A stretch of DNA of 64,000 nt from CAKVLS01 sp045638465 (GTDB taxonomy: Bacteria; Bacillota; Clostridia; Christensenellales; UBA1242), in NCBI GenBank assembly GCA_045638465.1, contig JAZUBK010000043.1, positions 8,928 through 72,927 of the forward strand. The letters are read 5' to 3'. A program made the position numbers and the translations under genes. A model generated the notes under the pieces. That model saw only the letters and a list, made by a program, of their open reading frames with translations. It was not told the DNA's origin and did not search any database. The first letter of the stretch is position 1; each line of letters opens with the position of its first letter. Below, piece by piece: positions 9,221-17,371 of the stretch.

Positions 9221-10643
9221 AGATGCCACCCTCCTTTATGTCGCTAGTAACAACCGAAGTTGAGCCTTTAAATTTAACTTTCTTTTTGTCTACGCCATAT
9301 TTTTTTGCCACCACATCCAAAAGTGCTGGATAACAAAAAGACCCTTGGCATCTACCCATAGTTGTTCTAAGACGTCTTTTTATACCGTCTGTGGTTAGCG
9401 GACTAATTGGACCATTTAGCACCTCATTAATTTCGCCTTGAGTTATATTTTCGCATCTGCAAACAACTCTTCCATAGTTACTATCTTTTTTGATAAGTCT
9501 ATTTAGAGCAAAGTTACACATTGTTTTTGTGTTTGTATATGGTTTCCTCTTTGTTGCTTTTTTAGGTGTAATAACCATACCTTTTTCAACAAGCATATCT
9601 TTTACATAATTTGCAATAGCAGGTGCTGCGCTAAGTCCAGGCGAACAAATACCTGCGACAAATAAATAGTTGTCTACCTTTTCGCTAAATTTAATATAAA
9701 AGTCATCGCCAACCTTTACTCTTACTCCCGCATACATTTTGATTACCTTACGGAAGTTTATATTCGAAATTGTTTGAGAAGTCTTTTCTTTAATTTCTTT
9801 TACACCACTTTGTGATACGCTGGTTTCAAAGTCTGCAATATCAATAGCTGTTGGGCCAAGTGCGGTGTTGCCTGACACTGTAGGCATAACTAAGATGCCT
9901 TTACCTTTGTTTGTAGGTAGTGGGAATATTGGCATAGGAGTTAGATTTTCGCCTTTGTCAAGGAGCATATACTCACCCTTTGTCAAAGTAACATCTAATT
10001 TTTCTGCGCCGATTACTTTGCTAACATCATTTACACCCGCACCTGCGCAGTTGATAACAAAATCACATTCAACAGTTTCGCCATTGGTTAGAGCAAGTGT
10101 AAAGGCATTTTTTCTCTTACATGATTTGATTTCGGTATTCAAAAGCAGTCTACCACCATTTAAAATACCTTCTTCGCAGTAAGCTATACAAAAGTTGTAT
10201 GGTGAGATAATCTTGGCTGTTTTTGAGTACAAAGCATAACAGATATCGTCAGCGATTTGAGGAACAAGTTTTTTAATAGCATCTCTTTTCAAAATTTTCA
10301 TTTGTTTAACGCCATTATTTACACCCCTATCAAAAAGGCTGTTTATTCCGTCAAGGCCATCTTGTTTTGCTACAACCAAAGACCCGCAAGGCAATATCTT
10401 TTCGCCCAATCTTTTTGCCTCTTGCATATACATTTTGTTGCCTTCGACATTTAGTTTTGACTTCAAGGTATTTTCAGCACAGTCGTATCCTGCGTGAATT
10501 ATTCCGCTATTTGCTTTGGTTGCACCAAGCGAAACATCTTCGCCTTTTTCAACTAGCAAAACCGATACTCCATTACGAGCAAGAAGTGAAAAAATCGAAG
10601 CTCCGACTATTCCGCCTCCAACAATTACACAAGAATATTTCAT
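9210..10643 (-). CDS. glpA: GlpA-like FAD-dependent glycerol-3-phosphate dehydrogenase with BFD [2Fe-2S] domain
   Basis: This 477-residue protein starts with a DAO-family FAD fold (CVIVGGGIVGASIFSLLAR). It contains the substrate-domain pattern IIHAGYD and a C-terminal segment KPYTNTKTMCNF. Its last 90 residues are a BFD-like domain with four cysteines, CRC-x-N ... GRCQGSFC, expected to hold a [2Fe-2S] cluster. This architecture is that of the anaerobic GlpA/LhgO-like dehydrogenases. Divergent adjacency to glycerol kinase strongly favours glycerol 3-phosphate as substrate; 2-hydroxyglutarate is the alternative for the wider family. AAGGAG is placed correctly before the ATG at 10643. It is the first gene of a three-gene operon. 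Confidence 0.82.
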   Translation of the reverse strand: MKYSCVIVGGGIVGASIFSLLARNGVSVLLVEKGEDVSLGATKANSGIIHAGYDCAENTLKSKLNVEGNKMYMQEAKRLGEKILPCGSLVVAKQDGLDGINSLFDRGVNNGVKQMKILKRDAIKKLVPQIADDICYALYSKTAKIISPYNFCIAYCEEGILNGGRLLLNTEIKSCKRKNAFTLALTNGETVECDFVINCAGAGVNDVSKVIGAEKLDVTLTKGEYMLLDKGENLTPMPIFPLPTNKGKGILVMPTVSGNTALGPTAIDIADFETSVSQSGVKEIKEKTSQTISNINFRKVIKMYAGVRVKVGDDFYIKFSEKVDNYLFVAGICSPGLSAAPAIANYVKDMLVEKGMVITPKKATKRKPYTNTKTMCNFALNRLIKKDSNYGRVVCRCENITQGEINEVLNGPISPLTTDGIKRRLRTTMGRCQGSFCYPALLDVVAKKYGVDKKKVKFKGSTSVVTSDIKEGGIYEL

Positions 10644-10699
10644 ATTTACTCCTTTTTGTAAGTTTTTTGTTAAAAAATACTTTATTTATTTTCAATTTA

Positions 10700-10728
10700 A
10701 TAATATACTTTAGTTAAGAATAAGTCAA
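10700..10728 (-). promoter_or_regulatory. Promoter of the glp flavoprotein operon
   Basis: On the minus strand TTGACT (10728-10723), 17 bases, TATTAT (10705-10700). It lies back to back with the glpK promoter. Confidence 0.75.
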
Positions 10729-10731
10729 TTA

Positions 10732-10759
10732 TTAACAAATAGCAAATGTGTTTTATTAT
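10732..10759 (+). promoter_or_regulatory. Candidate glpK promoter
   Basis: TTAACA (10732-10737), 16 bases, TATTAT (10754-10759), about 30 bases before the glpK ATG. Confidence 0.5.
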
Positions 10760-10789
10760 ACATTTTTTGTTAAAAATAGGGGGGTGGCT

Positions 10790-12262
10790 ATGAAATATAT
10801 TGTTGCTTTGGACGAGGGTACAACTTCTGTAAGAGCTGTGCTCTATAACACTAAAAACCACTCTATCGAAAAAATAGAAAAACAAAGATTCAAACAAATC
10901 TTTCCAGCGTCAGGTCTTGTAGAGCATGATGCAAATGTTATTTGGAATAAACAAACAAATGCTCTAAAAAAATTAACTGCAGATATAAACCCTCATGATA
11001 TCCATGGTATATGTATTACAAACCAAAGAGAAACTGTAGTTGCTTGGGACAAACGCACAGGAAAGCCTATCTGCAACGCAATAGTATGGCAGTGCCGAAG
11101 AACTGCTGATATGTGTAAAAAGTTAAATAAAGACAAAGCACTTTGCAAAAAGATAAAACAAAAAACAGGTCTTTTACCTGACGCATATTTTAGCGGAACT
11201 AAAATAAAGTGGATTTTAGATAATGTAAAGATTGCAAAAAAACTACTAAAAGAAGGTAACCTGCTTGTAGGTACAATCGATAGTTATTTAATCTACAGAC
11301 TTACAAACGGCAAAGTACATGCAACCGATGTAACTAACGCATCACGTACGATGCTATTTAACATCAACACCTTTGAGTGGGACCAAGAGTTGCTTGATTT
11401 ATTTGGTATCCCAAGAGAGATTTTGCCAAAGGTTTTAAACTGCTGTGATGATTTTGGAACAACTGATATTTTAGGATCACCAATAAAAATCACTGGCGTA
11501 GCGGGAGATCAACAAGCTTCGTTATTTGGTCAAGGCTGTTTTGAAAAGGGCGACATAAAAAACACTTATGGTACTGGTTGTTTTATTTTGCTTAATATCG
11601 GCAATAAACCAATAATCAGCAACAACGGACTTTTAACCACAGTTGCTTGTTCTCCAAATGGCGAAAAAGTATATGCTATAGAAGGTAGCGTATTTAACGC
11701 AGGTAGTACACTAGACTGGTTTTTGAAAGAGTTTAGGGTCGTAAGAAACCACGAACTTATCAACAAACAAATTGCCAAAGTTAGTGACAATGGCGGAGTG
11801 TATCTTGTTCCTGCTTTCACTGGTATCGGAGCTCCTTATTGGGATATGGACGCAAGAGCAATGATCACTGGCCTTAGTCGTGGCTCTAACTTATCACATA
11901 TTTGTAGGGCAGTATACGAAAGTATGGCTTTCTCTACTTATGATGTTATGAAATTAATATCAAAAGAAAGCGACCTAAATATAAAAACTCTAAAAGTAGA
12001 CGGTGGCGTATCATCAAACGATTATATGTTGCAGTTTCAGTCAGATTTGCTTAATGCAAAGGTTGTACGCAGCAACAAAGAAAGTACTTGCCTTGGCGTA
12101 ATATACCTATGCGGCCTTGCAACTGGCGTATACAAAAATCTTGACGACATAAAGAAAATCACAACAACTTACGGTGAGTTTTCACCAACTAAAGATAGAA
12201 AGAAAGTAAACGAAAATATTAAAGGCTGGGAAAAAGCCATTAGACAATGTCTAAAAAAATAG
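10790..12262 (+). CDS. glpK: Glycerol kinase
   Basis: The ATG at 10790 follows AGGGGGG and begins MKYIVALDEGTTSVRAVLY, the phosphate-1 motif of FGGY kinases. The in-frame start at 10748 would fall upstream of the ribosome binding site. At 490 residues the length is that of GlpK. Motifs include ITNQRETVVAWD, the AIVWQCRRTAD glycerol-site segment, GVAGDQQASLFGQGCFEKGDIKNTYGTG (paraphrased by its core GDQQASL), and KVDGGVSSNDY near the C terminus. It phosphorylates glycerol to glycerol 3-phosphate, the substrate of the divergent flavoprotein operon. The downstream lipase-like gene starts 10 bases after its stop, so glycerol release and phosphorylation look co-expressed. Confidence 0.95.
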   Translation: MKYIVALDEGTTSVRAVLYNTKNHSIEKIEKQRFKQIFPASGLVEHDANVIWNKQTNALKKLTADINPHDIHGICITNQRETVVAWDKRTGKPICNAIVWQCRRTADMCKKLNKDKALCKKIKQKTGLLPDAYFSGTKIKWILDNVKIAKKLLKEGNLLVGTIDSYLIYRLTNGKVHATDVTNASRTMLFNINTFEWDQELLDLFGIPREILPKVLNCCDDFGTTDILGSPIKITGVAGDQQASLFGQGCFEKGDIKNTYGTGCFILLNIGNKPIISNNGLLTTVACSPNGEKVYAIEGSVFNAGSTLDWFLKEFRVVRNHELINKQIAKVSDNGGVYLVPAFTGIGAPYWDMDARAMITGLSRGSNLSHICRAVYESMAFSTYDVMKLISKESDLNIKTLKVDGGVSSNDYMLQFQSDLLNAKVVRSNKESTCLGVIYLCGLATGVYKNLDDIKKITTTYGEFSPTKDRKKVNENIKGWEKAIRQCLKK

Positions 12263-12271
12263 GAGGCAGAT

Positions 12272-13321
12272 ATGAAAGGTAAATTTATAAAATCTTTTGA
12301 CAAAACAGATATCTACTGCTATACATGGGACAAAGTAACAAAACCCGTTGGTATCGTGCAAATTGTTCACGGTATGCAAGAACACGCAGCAAGATATGAT
12401 GATTTTGCAAAATTTTTGAACAAACACGGATATATTGTTTTTGCCGACGACCATAGAGCCCATGGCAAAACCGCAGGAAGTATAGAAAACTTAGGAAAAT
12501 ACGAGGGTGGCAATTTGTTTTATGACACAATGAAAGACCAAATGTTTTTCTCTTCTATGCTAAAAGAACAATATGACGATTTACCATTGTATATTTTTGG
12601 CCATAGCTATGGGTCTTTTATCACCCAAAACTATATCCAAAACTGTGACCTTTATAGCAAAGCAATCATCTGCGGCTCTGCTTGTATGAAAGGAAACATT
12701 GGCATCAAACTAGGAAAGTTTATCGCAGGGAGAACTATACACCACAAAGGCCCTAACGCCGTTGCATCTGCTGTTGAAAAAATTATGCAAGGCACATATA
12801 AAAGCATGGTAAAAACTGGTTCTTGGCTAAACACTGATGAAGAAGAAGTAAAGAAATATGCTCAAGACCCATATTGTGGAACTCCATTTTCTGCTAAATT
12901 TTACTATGACTTCTTTACTGGCCTTCTAAACTCATACGGAAAACACAAACTTCAAGAAATTAACCATCACAAACCTATATTGTTAATTTCTGGCAAAGAC
13001 GACCCTGTCGGAAGTATGGGAAAATCTGTTGTAAAGCTATTCAAACTTTACCACGAAGATGACCTAGATGTTGCAATGAAGTTGTATGACAATGCTAGAC
13101 ACGAAATATTAAATGAACCTATCAAAGAAATGGTTTATCAAGATATCTTAGACTTTATCGAAAAGCCTGTTGACAAAGAGCACTGCAAACTTTATCCAAA
13201 GTTCAAGACCAAAGCCCACAAAGCAATGGCAAAAAAGACAGAAAAAGCTGAAAAAACAGCTCAAGATAAACCTGCAAAAGAAACTAAAACAAAAGCAACA
13301 AAAAATACAAAAACAAAATAA
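12272..13321 (+). CDS. Alpha/beta hydrolase of the monoacylglycerol lipase / S33 type
   Basis: The 349-residue product shows the serine hydrolase core: HGMQEHAARYD (oxyanion region), the nucleophile elbow GHSYGS with Ser112, an acid in LLISGKDDPVG and the catalytic His in NARHEILNE. The pattern H-G-M-x-E-H-x-x-R-Y is characteristic of monoacylglycerol lipase-like lysophospholipases. It is preceded by AGGAGG and starts 10 bases after glpK, so it is probably the source of glycerol for the operon (inference). After residue 305 there is an extra Lys/Ala/Thr-rich tail of about 45 residues, which may be a membrane- or nucleic-acid-binding extension. No signal peptide is present, so it acts in the cytoplasm or at the inner membrane face. 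Confidence 0.85.
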   Translation: MKGKFIKSFDKTDIYCYTWDKVTKPVGIVQIVHGMQEHAARYDDFAKFLNKHGYIVFADDHRAHGKTAGSIENLGKYEGGNLFYDTMKDQMFFSSMLKEQYDDLPLYIFGHSYGSFITQNYIQNCDLYSKAIICGSACMKGNIGIKLGKFIAGRTIHHKGPNAVASAVEKIMQGTYKSMVKTGSWLNTDEEEVKKYAQDPYCGTPFSAKFYYDFFTGLLNSYGKHKLQEINHHKPILLISGKDDPVGSMGKSVVKLFKLYHEDDLDVAMKLYDNARHEILNEPIKEMVYQDILDFIEKPVDKEHCKLYPKFKTKAHKAMAKKTEKAEKTAQDKPAKETKTKATKNTKTK

Positions 13322-13352
13322 AAAAAAGGCCACCAATTATGGTGGTTTTTTA
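13321..13352 (+). terminator. Terminator after the glpK-hydrolase operon
   Basis: CCACCA (13330-13335), loop ATTA, TGGTGG (13340-13345), followed by TTTTTTAT. Confidence 0.8.
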
Positions 13353-13371
13353 TATTTTGATATCATAATAG

Positions 13372-13400
13372 TTGGGATAACAATAAATGTGTGATATATT
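13372..13400 (+). promoter_or_regulatory. Promoter of the mazG-GNAT unit
   Basis: TTGGGA (13372-13377), 17 bases, TATATT (13395-13400). An overlapping TATTAT is also present. Confidence 0.55.
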
Positions 13401-13431
13401 ATAAAAAACAAATATTGAAAGGAGTAACTAT

Positions 13432-13743
13432 ATGCAACAAAAAGTAAAAGATTTCAACAGTTTAATGCCTTGCCACACCAAGCCTATGCCACCATCAGCA
13501 AGACTTATGGATATTACTAGTGAAATAGGAGAACTAGCAAAAGAAGTGCTTAAAGCATCAAAGTACGGCACAAAAGATTTTGCAGTAACAGAAGATTTCA
13601 AAATGGAATTTGGTGATGTGCTTTATTCTTTACTTTCATTTGCTATAGAAACAGGTATTGATGCTGAAGAAGCTTTAGACAAAATTTTAGCAAAATACAA
13701 AGCTCGTATTGAGACAAAAGGCTCAATGGGAAGCGAAAACTAA
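13432..13743 (+). CDS. MazG-like nucleotide pyrophosphohydrolase
   Basis: The 103-residue protein contains the all-alpha NTP-PPase metal-binding signature: E-x-x-E in TSEIGELAKE and E-x-x-D in MEFGDVLYSLL about 40 residues later. This is a single-domain MazG-like enzyme of house-cleaning type, which would hydrolyse NTPs or dNTPs to monophosphate and pyrophosphate. The substrate cannot be read from sequence. It has a clean AGGAG ribosome binding site and is followed after 12 bases by the GNAT gene. Confidence 0.85.
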   Translation: MQQKVKDFNSLMPCHTKPMPPSARLMDITSEIGELAKEVLKASKYGTKDFAVTEDFKMEFGDVLYSLLSFAIETGIDAEEALDKILAKYKARIETKGSMGSEN

Positions 13744-13755
13744 AAAGGTATTTTT

Positions 13756-14214
13756 ATGGAAATAAAACGAGTAACAACAATAGATGATGCAGATATTTGC
13801 GACCAACTTTTGACCGAACTTATACACTACGAATCAGGCCTTGATAAAGTAATAAATAGTAAATTTGTAGTAAATGATTTTTACCACAGAGCGATAGAAA
13901 GTAGCCAAAAATATCTTGCCCTAGCCCTTGAAAATGGAGAAGCTCTAGGTTTTATTTATGCCTACCGAAAAATTGCCAAAGGCACATCTTTTGACGATCA
14001 TATCATAGAGATAGATGGACTATTTATAAAAGAAGGAAGAAGAAGCCAAGGCATCGGCTCTGCCCTTATAAAGTCAGTTGAAAACTGGGCAAAGAAAACC
14101 TATCAAACTGCACATATAGAAATAACATATATAAACGCAAACAAACCCGCCGAAAAGTGTTATACAAAACTAGGCTATACCCCTATCAAAACCATATTGC
14201 GAAAGAAAATATAA
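13756..14214 (+). CDS. GNAT-family N-acetyltransferase
   Basis: The 152-residue protein has the GNAT fold landmarks. A central beta strand EIDGLFIKEG leads into the acetyl-CoA pyrophosphate loop RRSQGIGSALI (Q/R-x-x-G-x-G/A), and the C-terminal NxxAxxxYxxxGY pattern appears as NANKPAEKCYTKLGYTP. The acceptor substrate is unknown. The ribosome binding site is weak (AAGG), consistent with coupling to the mazG-like gene 12 bases upstream. Confidence 0.85.
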   Translation: MEIKRVTTIDDADICDQLLTELIHYESGLDKVINSKFVVNDFYHRAIESSQKYLALALENGEALGFIYAYRKIAKGTSFDDHIIEIDGLFIKEGRRSQGIGSALIKSVENWAKKTYQTAHIEITYINANKPAEKCYTKLGYTPIKTILRKKI

Positions 14215-14215
14215 C

Positions 14216-14249
14216 GAAAAAAAGACCTGCACCATGCAAGTCTTTTTTT
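14216..14249. terminator. Bidirectional terminator
   Basis: AAAGACCTGCA (14221-14231), loop CCA, TGCAAGTCTTT (14235-14245), one G-T pair, with A- and T-runs on both sides. It serves the GNAT gene (+) and the ABC transporter (-). Confidence 0.88.
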
Positions 14250-14256
14250 ATTTTTA

Positions 14257-16137
14257 TTAATTTTCGCTAAGCATATTTTCTAGCTCTTGTCTAGTTTCTT
14301 CGCTCTTATATAATTCTTTATACATTTTGCATCTTCTAAATAGTTGATTGTGTGTGCCTTGGTCTAAGATTTTACCACTTTCTAGCACTACAATATTATC
14401 CGCACCAACTATTGTTGATAGTCTGTGTGCAACTATGATAATTGTATGGTCTTTCTTTAGGCTATCGATTGCCTTTACGATAAGGCCTTGGCTTTCGTTA
14501 TCAAGGGCAGATGTTGCCTCGTCAAATACAATGATTTTGCTATTTTTTAGTAGTATTCTTGCGATAGCAATTCTTTGTTTTTGACCACCTGATAACATAA
14601 CTCCGTTTTCGCCAACCAAACTATCAAGGCCTTTATCAAGTTTTTTGATAAAGTTATAGATTTGAGCTCTCTTTAGGGCAGAGATCATTTGCTCTTCGGT
14701 AGCGTTAGGATTGATAAACAATAAGTTTTCTCTGATTGTACGGTTAAAGATATATGGGGCTTGAGTTACGATACCGATGTTATCTCTTATCGCATCTTCT
14801 GTAAGCTCGTTGATATCGTGTCCGTCAATTAATAGTTGTCCGCTCTTTACATCATATAATTTATTTAGCAAGGCAAGTATTGTACTTTTACCACTGCCTG
14901 ACTTTCCAACGACTGCTGTTGTTTTGTTTGGTTCAAAAGTAAGGTTTAGATTTTCAAGTACGTTTTCATCTTCTACATAACCAAATGTAACATCTTTGAA
15001 TTCGATTCTTCCTTCTACTTTTTCGATTATCTTGTCACCAAATTTTTCTTTTGGGAAATCGTCCATAATCTCAAAAACTCTTTGCGCAGCAAGTTCTCCC
15101 TCGATTGAGTATTGTTTGATCATAGCAAAGTAGTTTGTAAGACCTTTTACATTTCCGTGGTACATATAGATTACAAGGAATCCTGCAAGGGTGATATATT
15201 CTGCTTTAATAAATAATATACCCATAACAAAGAAACCAACCTCAAAACACGCACCAACTATATTACGAATAAGTACCCATTTTCTTCTAGTAAATCTTGA
15301 TAGTCTGTGGATATCAAGTGCGTGTTCAAACTTTTCGCCAGAGTCTTTGATTGTATTATTACGAATATTCAAGCTCTTTACATCACGAAGGCCTCTTACT
15401 TGCTCATTGTATGAGCCAGTAGCAATTTCTCTTTTTTCTCTAAATTTCTTTCTTTGCAAAAACCACATTCTTTCTTTTTTGCTATCAAACGCCCAAAGAA
15501 CAAAAACGTATACAACTAACGCTAGGAAAAACCAAACATTAAGAAAAGCAATATAAATAAGGAACGCAAAGTTTGAAATAACGTCCAAAATTACGCTCAT
15601 AATATCCATCAAAACGTCAGAGCATTTACCAGCGTCTTCGTTCATTCTTTCGATATATACACCGCTATTTGTTTGATCACTCTTTGTCATAGTAACAGAT
15701 GTTATGCTACGAATAAGTGCTTGTTTGATATCAAATACAACTTTGCTATCCATTTTTACATAACAAACACCATGTATATGGTTGAATATTTCTACCAATA
15801 CTCTTATTCCGACAAAAAGTAGTGCAAACAACAAGGCTTTGTCAAAATCAAGAACTGATAGATTTGCCAGAGCCTGAGCACTAAAGATTGGCCCAAAAAG
15901 TCCTACCACACCACTGATTACTAGTGATAAGATAGTTGCGATAAACAAACCTAAATATCTGCGGTAAAAAGGAATAAGTTTTTTAAGGCCTTTATAACCT
16001 TTTAGTTTGTTTACAGGCTTTTTAGCTTTTTTGTCTGTTATGATAGGAGTTTCAGCTTTAGGCTGCTCCACTTTTACTTTTGTTTTCTTCTTTGTAACCT
16101 TCTCTGTGATTACAATTTCTTTTGTATTTTTTGCCAT
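14257..16137 (-). CDS. ABC transporter, fused permease and ATP-binding half-exporter
   Basis: This 626-residue half-transporter has an N-terminal Lys-rich cytoplasmic extension of about 48 residues. A six-helix exporter membrane domain follows (about 50-350), then an ATPase domain with Walker A GKSGSGKST (about 410), signature LSGGQKQR (about 513), Walker B IIVFDEATSALD and H-loop AHRLSTI. It would work as a homodimer exporting lipids, peptides or drugs; the substrate is unknown. The charged N-terminal extension is not part of the standard fold. The ribosome binding site is weak. It is a single-gene unit with its own promoter and terminator. Confidence 0.9.
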   Translation of the reverse strand: MAKNTKEIVITEKVTKKKTKVKVEQPKAETPIITDKKAKKPVNKLKGYKGLKKLIPFYRRYLGLFIATILSLVISGVVGLFGPIFSAQALANLSVLDFDKALLFALLFVGIRVLVEIFNHIHGVCYVKMDSKVVFDIKQALIRSITSVTMTKSDQTNSGVYIERMNEDAGKCSDVLMDIMSVILDVISNFAFLIYIAFLNVWFFLALVVYVFVLWAFDSKKERMWFLQRKKFREKREIATGSYNEQVRGLRDVKSLNIRNNTIKDSGEKFEHALDIHRLSRFTRRKWVLIRNIVGACFEVGFFVMGILFIKAEYITLAGFLVIYMYHGNVKGLTNYFAMIKQYSIEGELAAQRVFEIMDDFPKEKFGDKIIEKVEGRIEFKDVTFGYVEDENVLENLNLTFEPNKTTAVVGKSGSGKSTILALLNKLYDVKSGQLLIDGHDINELTEDAIRDNIGIVTQAPYIFNRTIRENLLFINPNATEEQMISALKRAQIYNFIKKLDKGLDSLVGENGVMLSGGQKQRIAIARILLKNSKIIVFDEATSALDNESQGLIVKAIDSLKKDHTIIIVAHRLSTIVGADNIVVLESGKILDQGTHNQLFRRCKMYKELYKSEETRQELENMLSEN

Positions 16138-16179
16138 AATGATTTACCTATTATATATATTTAAAATTTTAGTATACTA

Positions 16180-16208
16180 ATCTTATACCACCAAACTTGC
16201 ACTGTCAA
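16180..16208 (-). promoter_or_regulatory. Promoter of the ABC exporter
   Basis: On the minus strand TTGACA (16208-16203), 17 bases, TAAGAT (16185-16180). Confidence 0.6.
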
Positions 16209-16222
16209 TAGCAAAATCCAAA

Positions 16223-16759
16223 TTAAAATAACATTTTTTGCAAAATTTCACCATCTAGGCTTTTTATTACAATTTCTCTGCCTTCTATTACCATATAACT
16301 ATGCTTACTATTTAGTTTTGGCAAAGACACAGAACCAGGACTTGCAAACACAACACCATTTTCTTCTTTGATAAATGGCACGTGAAAATGACCATACAAC
16401 ATAACGTCACCGCAATCAAAAGGCACATTGTCTAAATTATACCTATGACCATGGGTTAGGGTGATAGTCTTGCCCTCATAAGGCAGGTCTACCCTTTCTT
16501 GCATCTCAAAGTCAGATATAAGTTGGTCAACCTCTGCATCGCAATTTCCTTTGATAGCGATAAGGCAGTGTTTATAACCATTTAGGGCTTTTGCCACATC
16601 GCCTGGGTTATACTCTTCTGTCAAAGGGTTTCTTGGCCCGTGATAATAAAAGTCACCCAAGATTATTAATCTGTCGCCCTTTTCGGTTACAAACCTATCA
16701 AGAAGTTTGTTTGTATAATAAAGCGATCCGTGGATATCTGATGCGATAACAAGTTTCAT
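16223..16759 (-). CDS. yfcE: YfcE/MJ0936-type metallophosphodiesterase
   Basis: The 178-residue calcineurin-like phosphoesterase has all five metal motifs in order: ASDIHG, LGDFYYHGPRN, KGNCDAE, THGHRYN and GHFHVP. Length and motif spelling match the YfcE family, manganese-dependent phosphodiesterases active on model substrates and of uncertain physiological role. AAAGGAGA precedes the start. The promoter has an extended -10 TGCTAAAAT (16794-16786 on the minus strand). Confidence 0.9.
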   Translation of the reverse strand: MKLVIASDIHGSLYYTNKLLDRFVTEKGDRLIILGDFYYHGPRNPLTEEYNPGDVAKALNGYKHCLIAIKGNCDAEVDQLISDFEMQERVDLPYEGKTITLTHGHRYNLDNVPFDCGDVMLYGHFHVPFIKEENGVVFASPGSVSLPKLNSKHSYMVIEGREIVIKSLDGEILQKMLF

Positions 16760-16877
16760 TTCTATCTCCTTTAATTTATAGTTTCATTTTAGCACAAAAA
16801 AGGTATTTTTCTACACTTAATTTTGCTAAAAAACAACATTTTTATATACATTTTTGGAATAGCGGGTATAACCTATA

Positions 16878-16915
16878 AGTCAAAATTAAAAAACCTACTA
16901 ACAAATAGTAGGTTT
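16878..16915 (-). terminator. Terminator-like hairpin without an assigned gene
   Basis: AAACCTACTA (16891-16900) and TAGTAGGTTT (16906-16915) pair perfectly. The U-tract lies on the minus-strand side only, so it ends leftward transcription. Confidence 0.75.
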
Positions 16916-17045
16916 ATGCATTGTATATTAAATTACAAAACTTTGTAGCGAACGTCCTTTGGAACACCTGCTCCTATTCTTTCTACCATAGAAAAAATCT
17001 CTCAACCACAAAATATAGTCACACCGCTATATGTTGTGGCCAAAA
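16878..17045 (-). ncRNA. Candidate structured transcript upstream of nrdD, opposite strand
   Basis: On the minus strand a 13-bp imperfect hairpin comes first (CCACAACATATAG paired with CTATATTTTGTGG, 17040-17007). A spacer follows, then a perfect 10-bp hairpin (16915-16906 with 16900-16891) with TTTTTTAATTTT, a standard terminator. No minus-strand gene lies upstream to need a terminator. Within the spacer an 18-codon frame MVERIGAGVPKDVRYKVL (16980-16924) ends in TAA, but a TGA interrupts its upstream extension. It could be a small RNA, a short peptide gene or the remnant of an intergenic repeat. No convincing promoter was found. Confidence 0.35.
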
Positions 17046-17146
17046 TCTATCACTCAAAAACATCTCAAAAACCCCGATGTGTTATGTTTTTATAACAATT
17101 AACCAAAACAAAAAAATAATTTTAAAAATATTTTTGAGTAAAAAAG

Positions 17147-17155
17147 TTATCCACA
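17147..17155 (+). promoter_or_regulatory. Consensus DnaA box upstream of nrdDG
   Basis: TTATCCACA matches the consensus DnaA box exactly. It lies in a very AT-rich stretch that repeats GTTTTTGAT (for example 17162-17170 and 17232-17240), about 120 bases before the nrdD promoter. A single box does not make an origin, but DnaA control of ribonucleotide reductase genes is known in other bacteria. Confidence 0.4.
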
Positions 17156-17273
17156 ATGATTGTTTTTGATTAAAAACACCCCTTTTTTGATAGTTTTTGA
17201 ATACCTTTTTGTTCATCAAAAAAAAGCAAGTGTTTTTGATAAGATTTTTTAAAAAAGATTTTTATTTTTTATA

Positions 17274-17302
17274 TTGCCTATATTATAGCCTTGTGCTATA
17301 AA
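17274..17302 (+). promoter_or_regulatory. nrdDG promoter
   Basis: TTGCCT (17274-17279), 17 bases, TATAAA (17297-17302). Confidence 0.6.
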
Positions 17303-17334
17303 TAGAACATATAGTATTTGTAGCAAAAAACATA

Positions 17335-17350
17335 CCACTATATATTGTGT
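17335..17350 (+). promoter_or_regulatory. NrdR box in the nrdDG leader
   Basis: CCACTATATATTGTGT is a near-exact match to the palindromic NrdR box (ACACWATATATWGTGT type). A weaker candidate lies at 17306-17321, over the expected transcription start. NrdR normally binds two tandem boxes and represses ribonucleotide reductase genes when dATP is high. The weaker box and the 29-base spacing are less standard. Confidence 0.7.
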
Positions 17351-17371
17351 TACAAGCAAATGGAGGAAACT

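Larger units (their letters stand above)
10663..10776. promoter_or_regulatory. Repeated 14-mer flanking the divergent glp promoters
   Basis: The sequence TTTTTTGTTAAAAA occurs at 10663-10676 and again at 10763-10776, exactly 100 bases apart, on either side of the two promoters. The inverted core TTAACAAA is at 10732-10739. A shared operator or a looping site for one regulator of both glp operons is a reasonable inference. AT-richness makes chance a real alternative. Confidence 0.35.

Noticed and set aside
17100..17345. Replication origin near the DnaA box
   Set aside because: Only one consensus DnaA box is present and no dnaA, dnaN or cluster of boxes is nearby. The site is treated as possible nrd regulation only.
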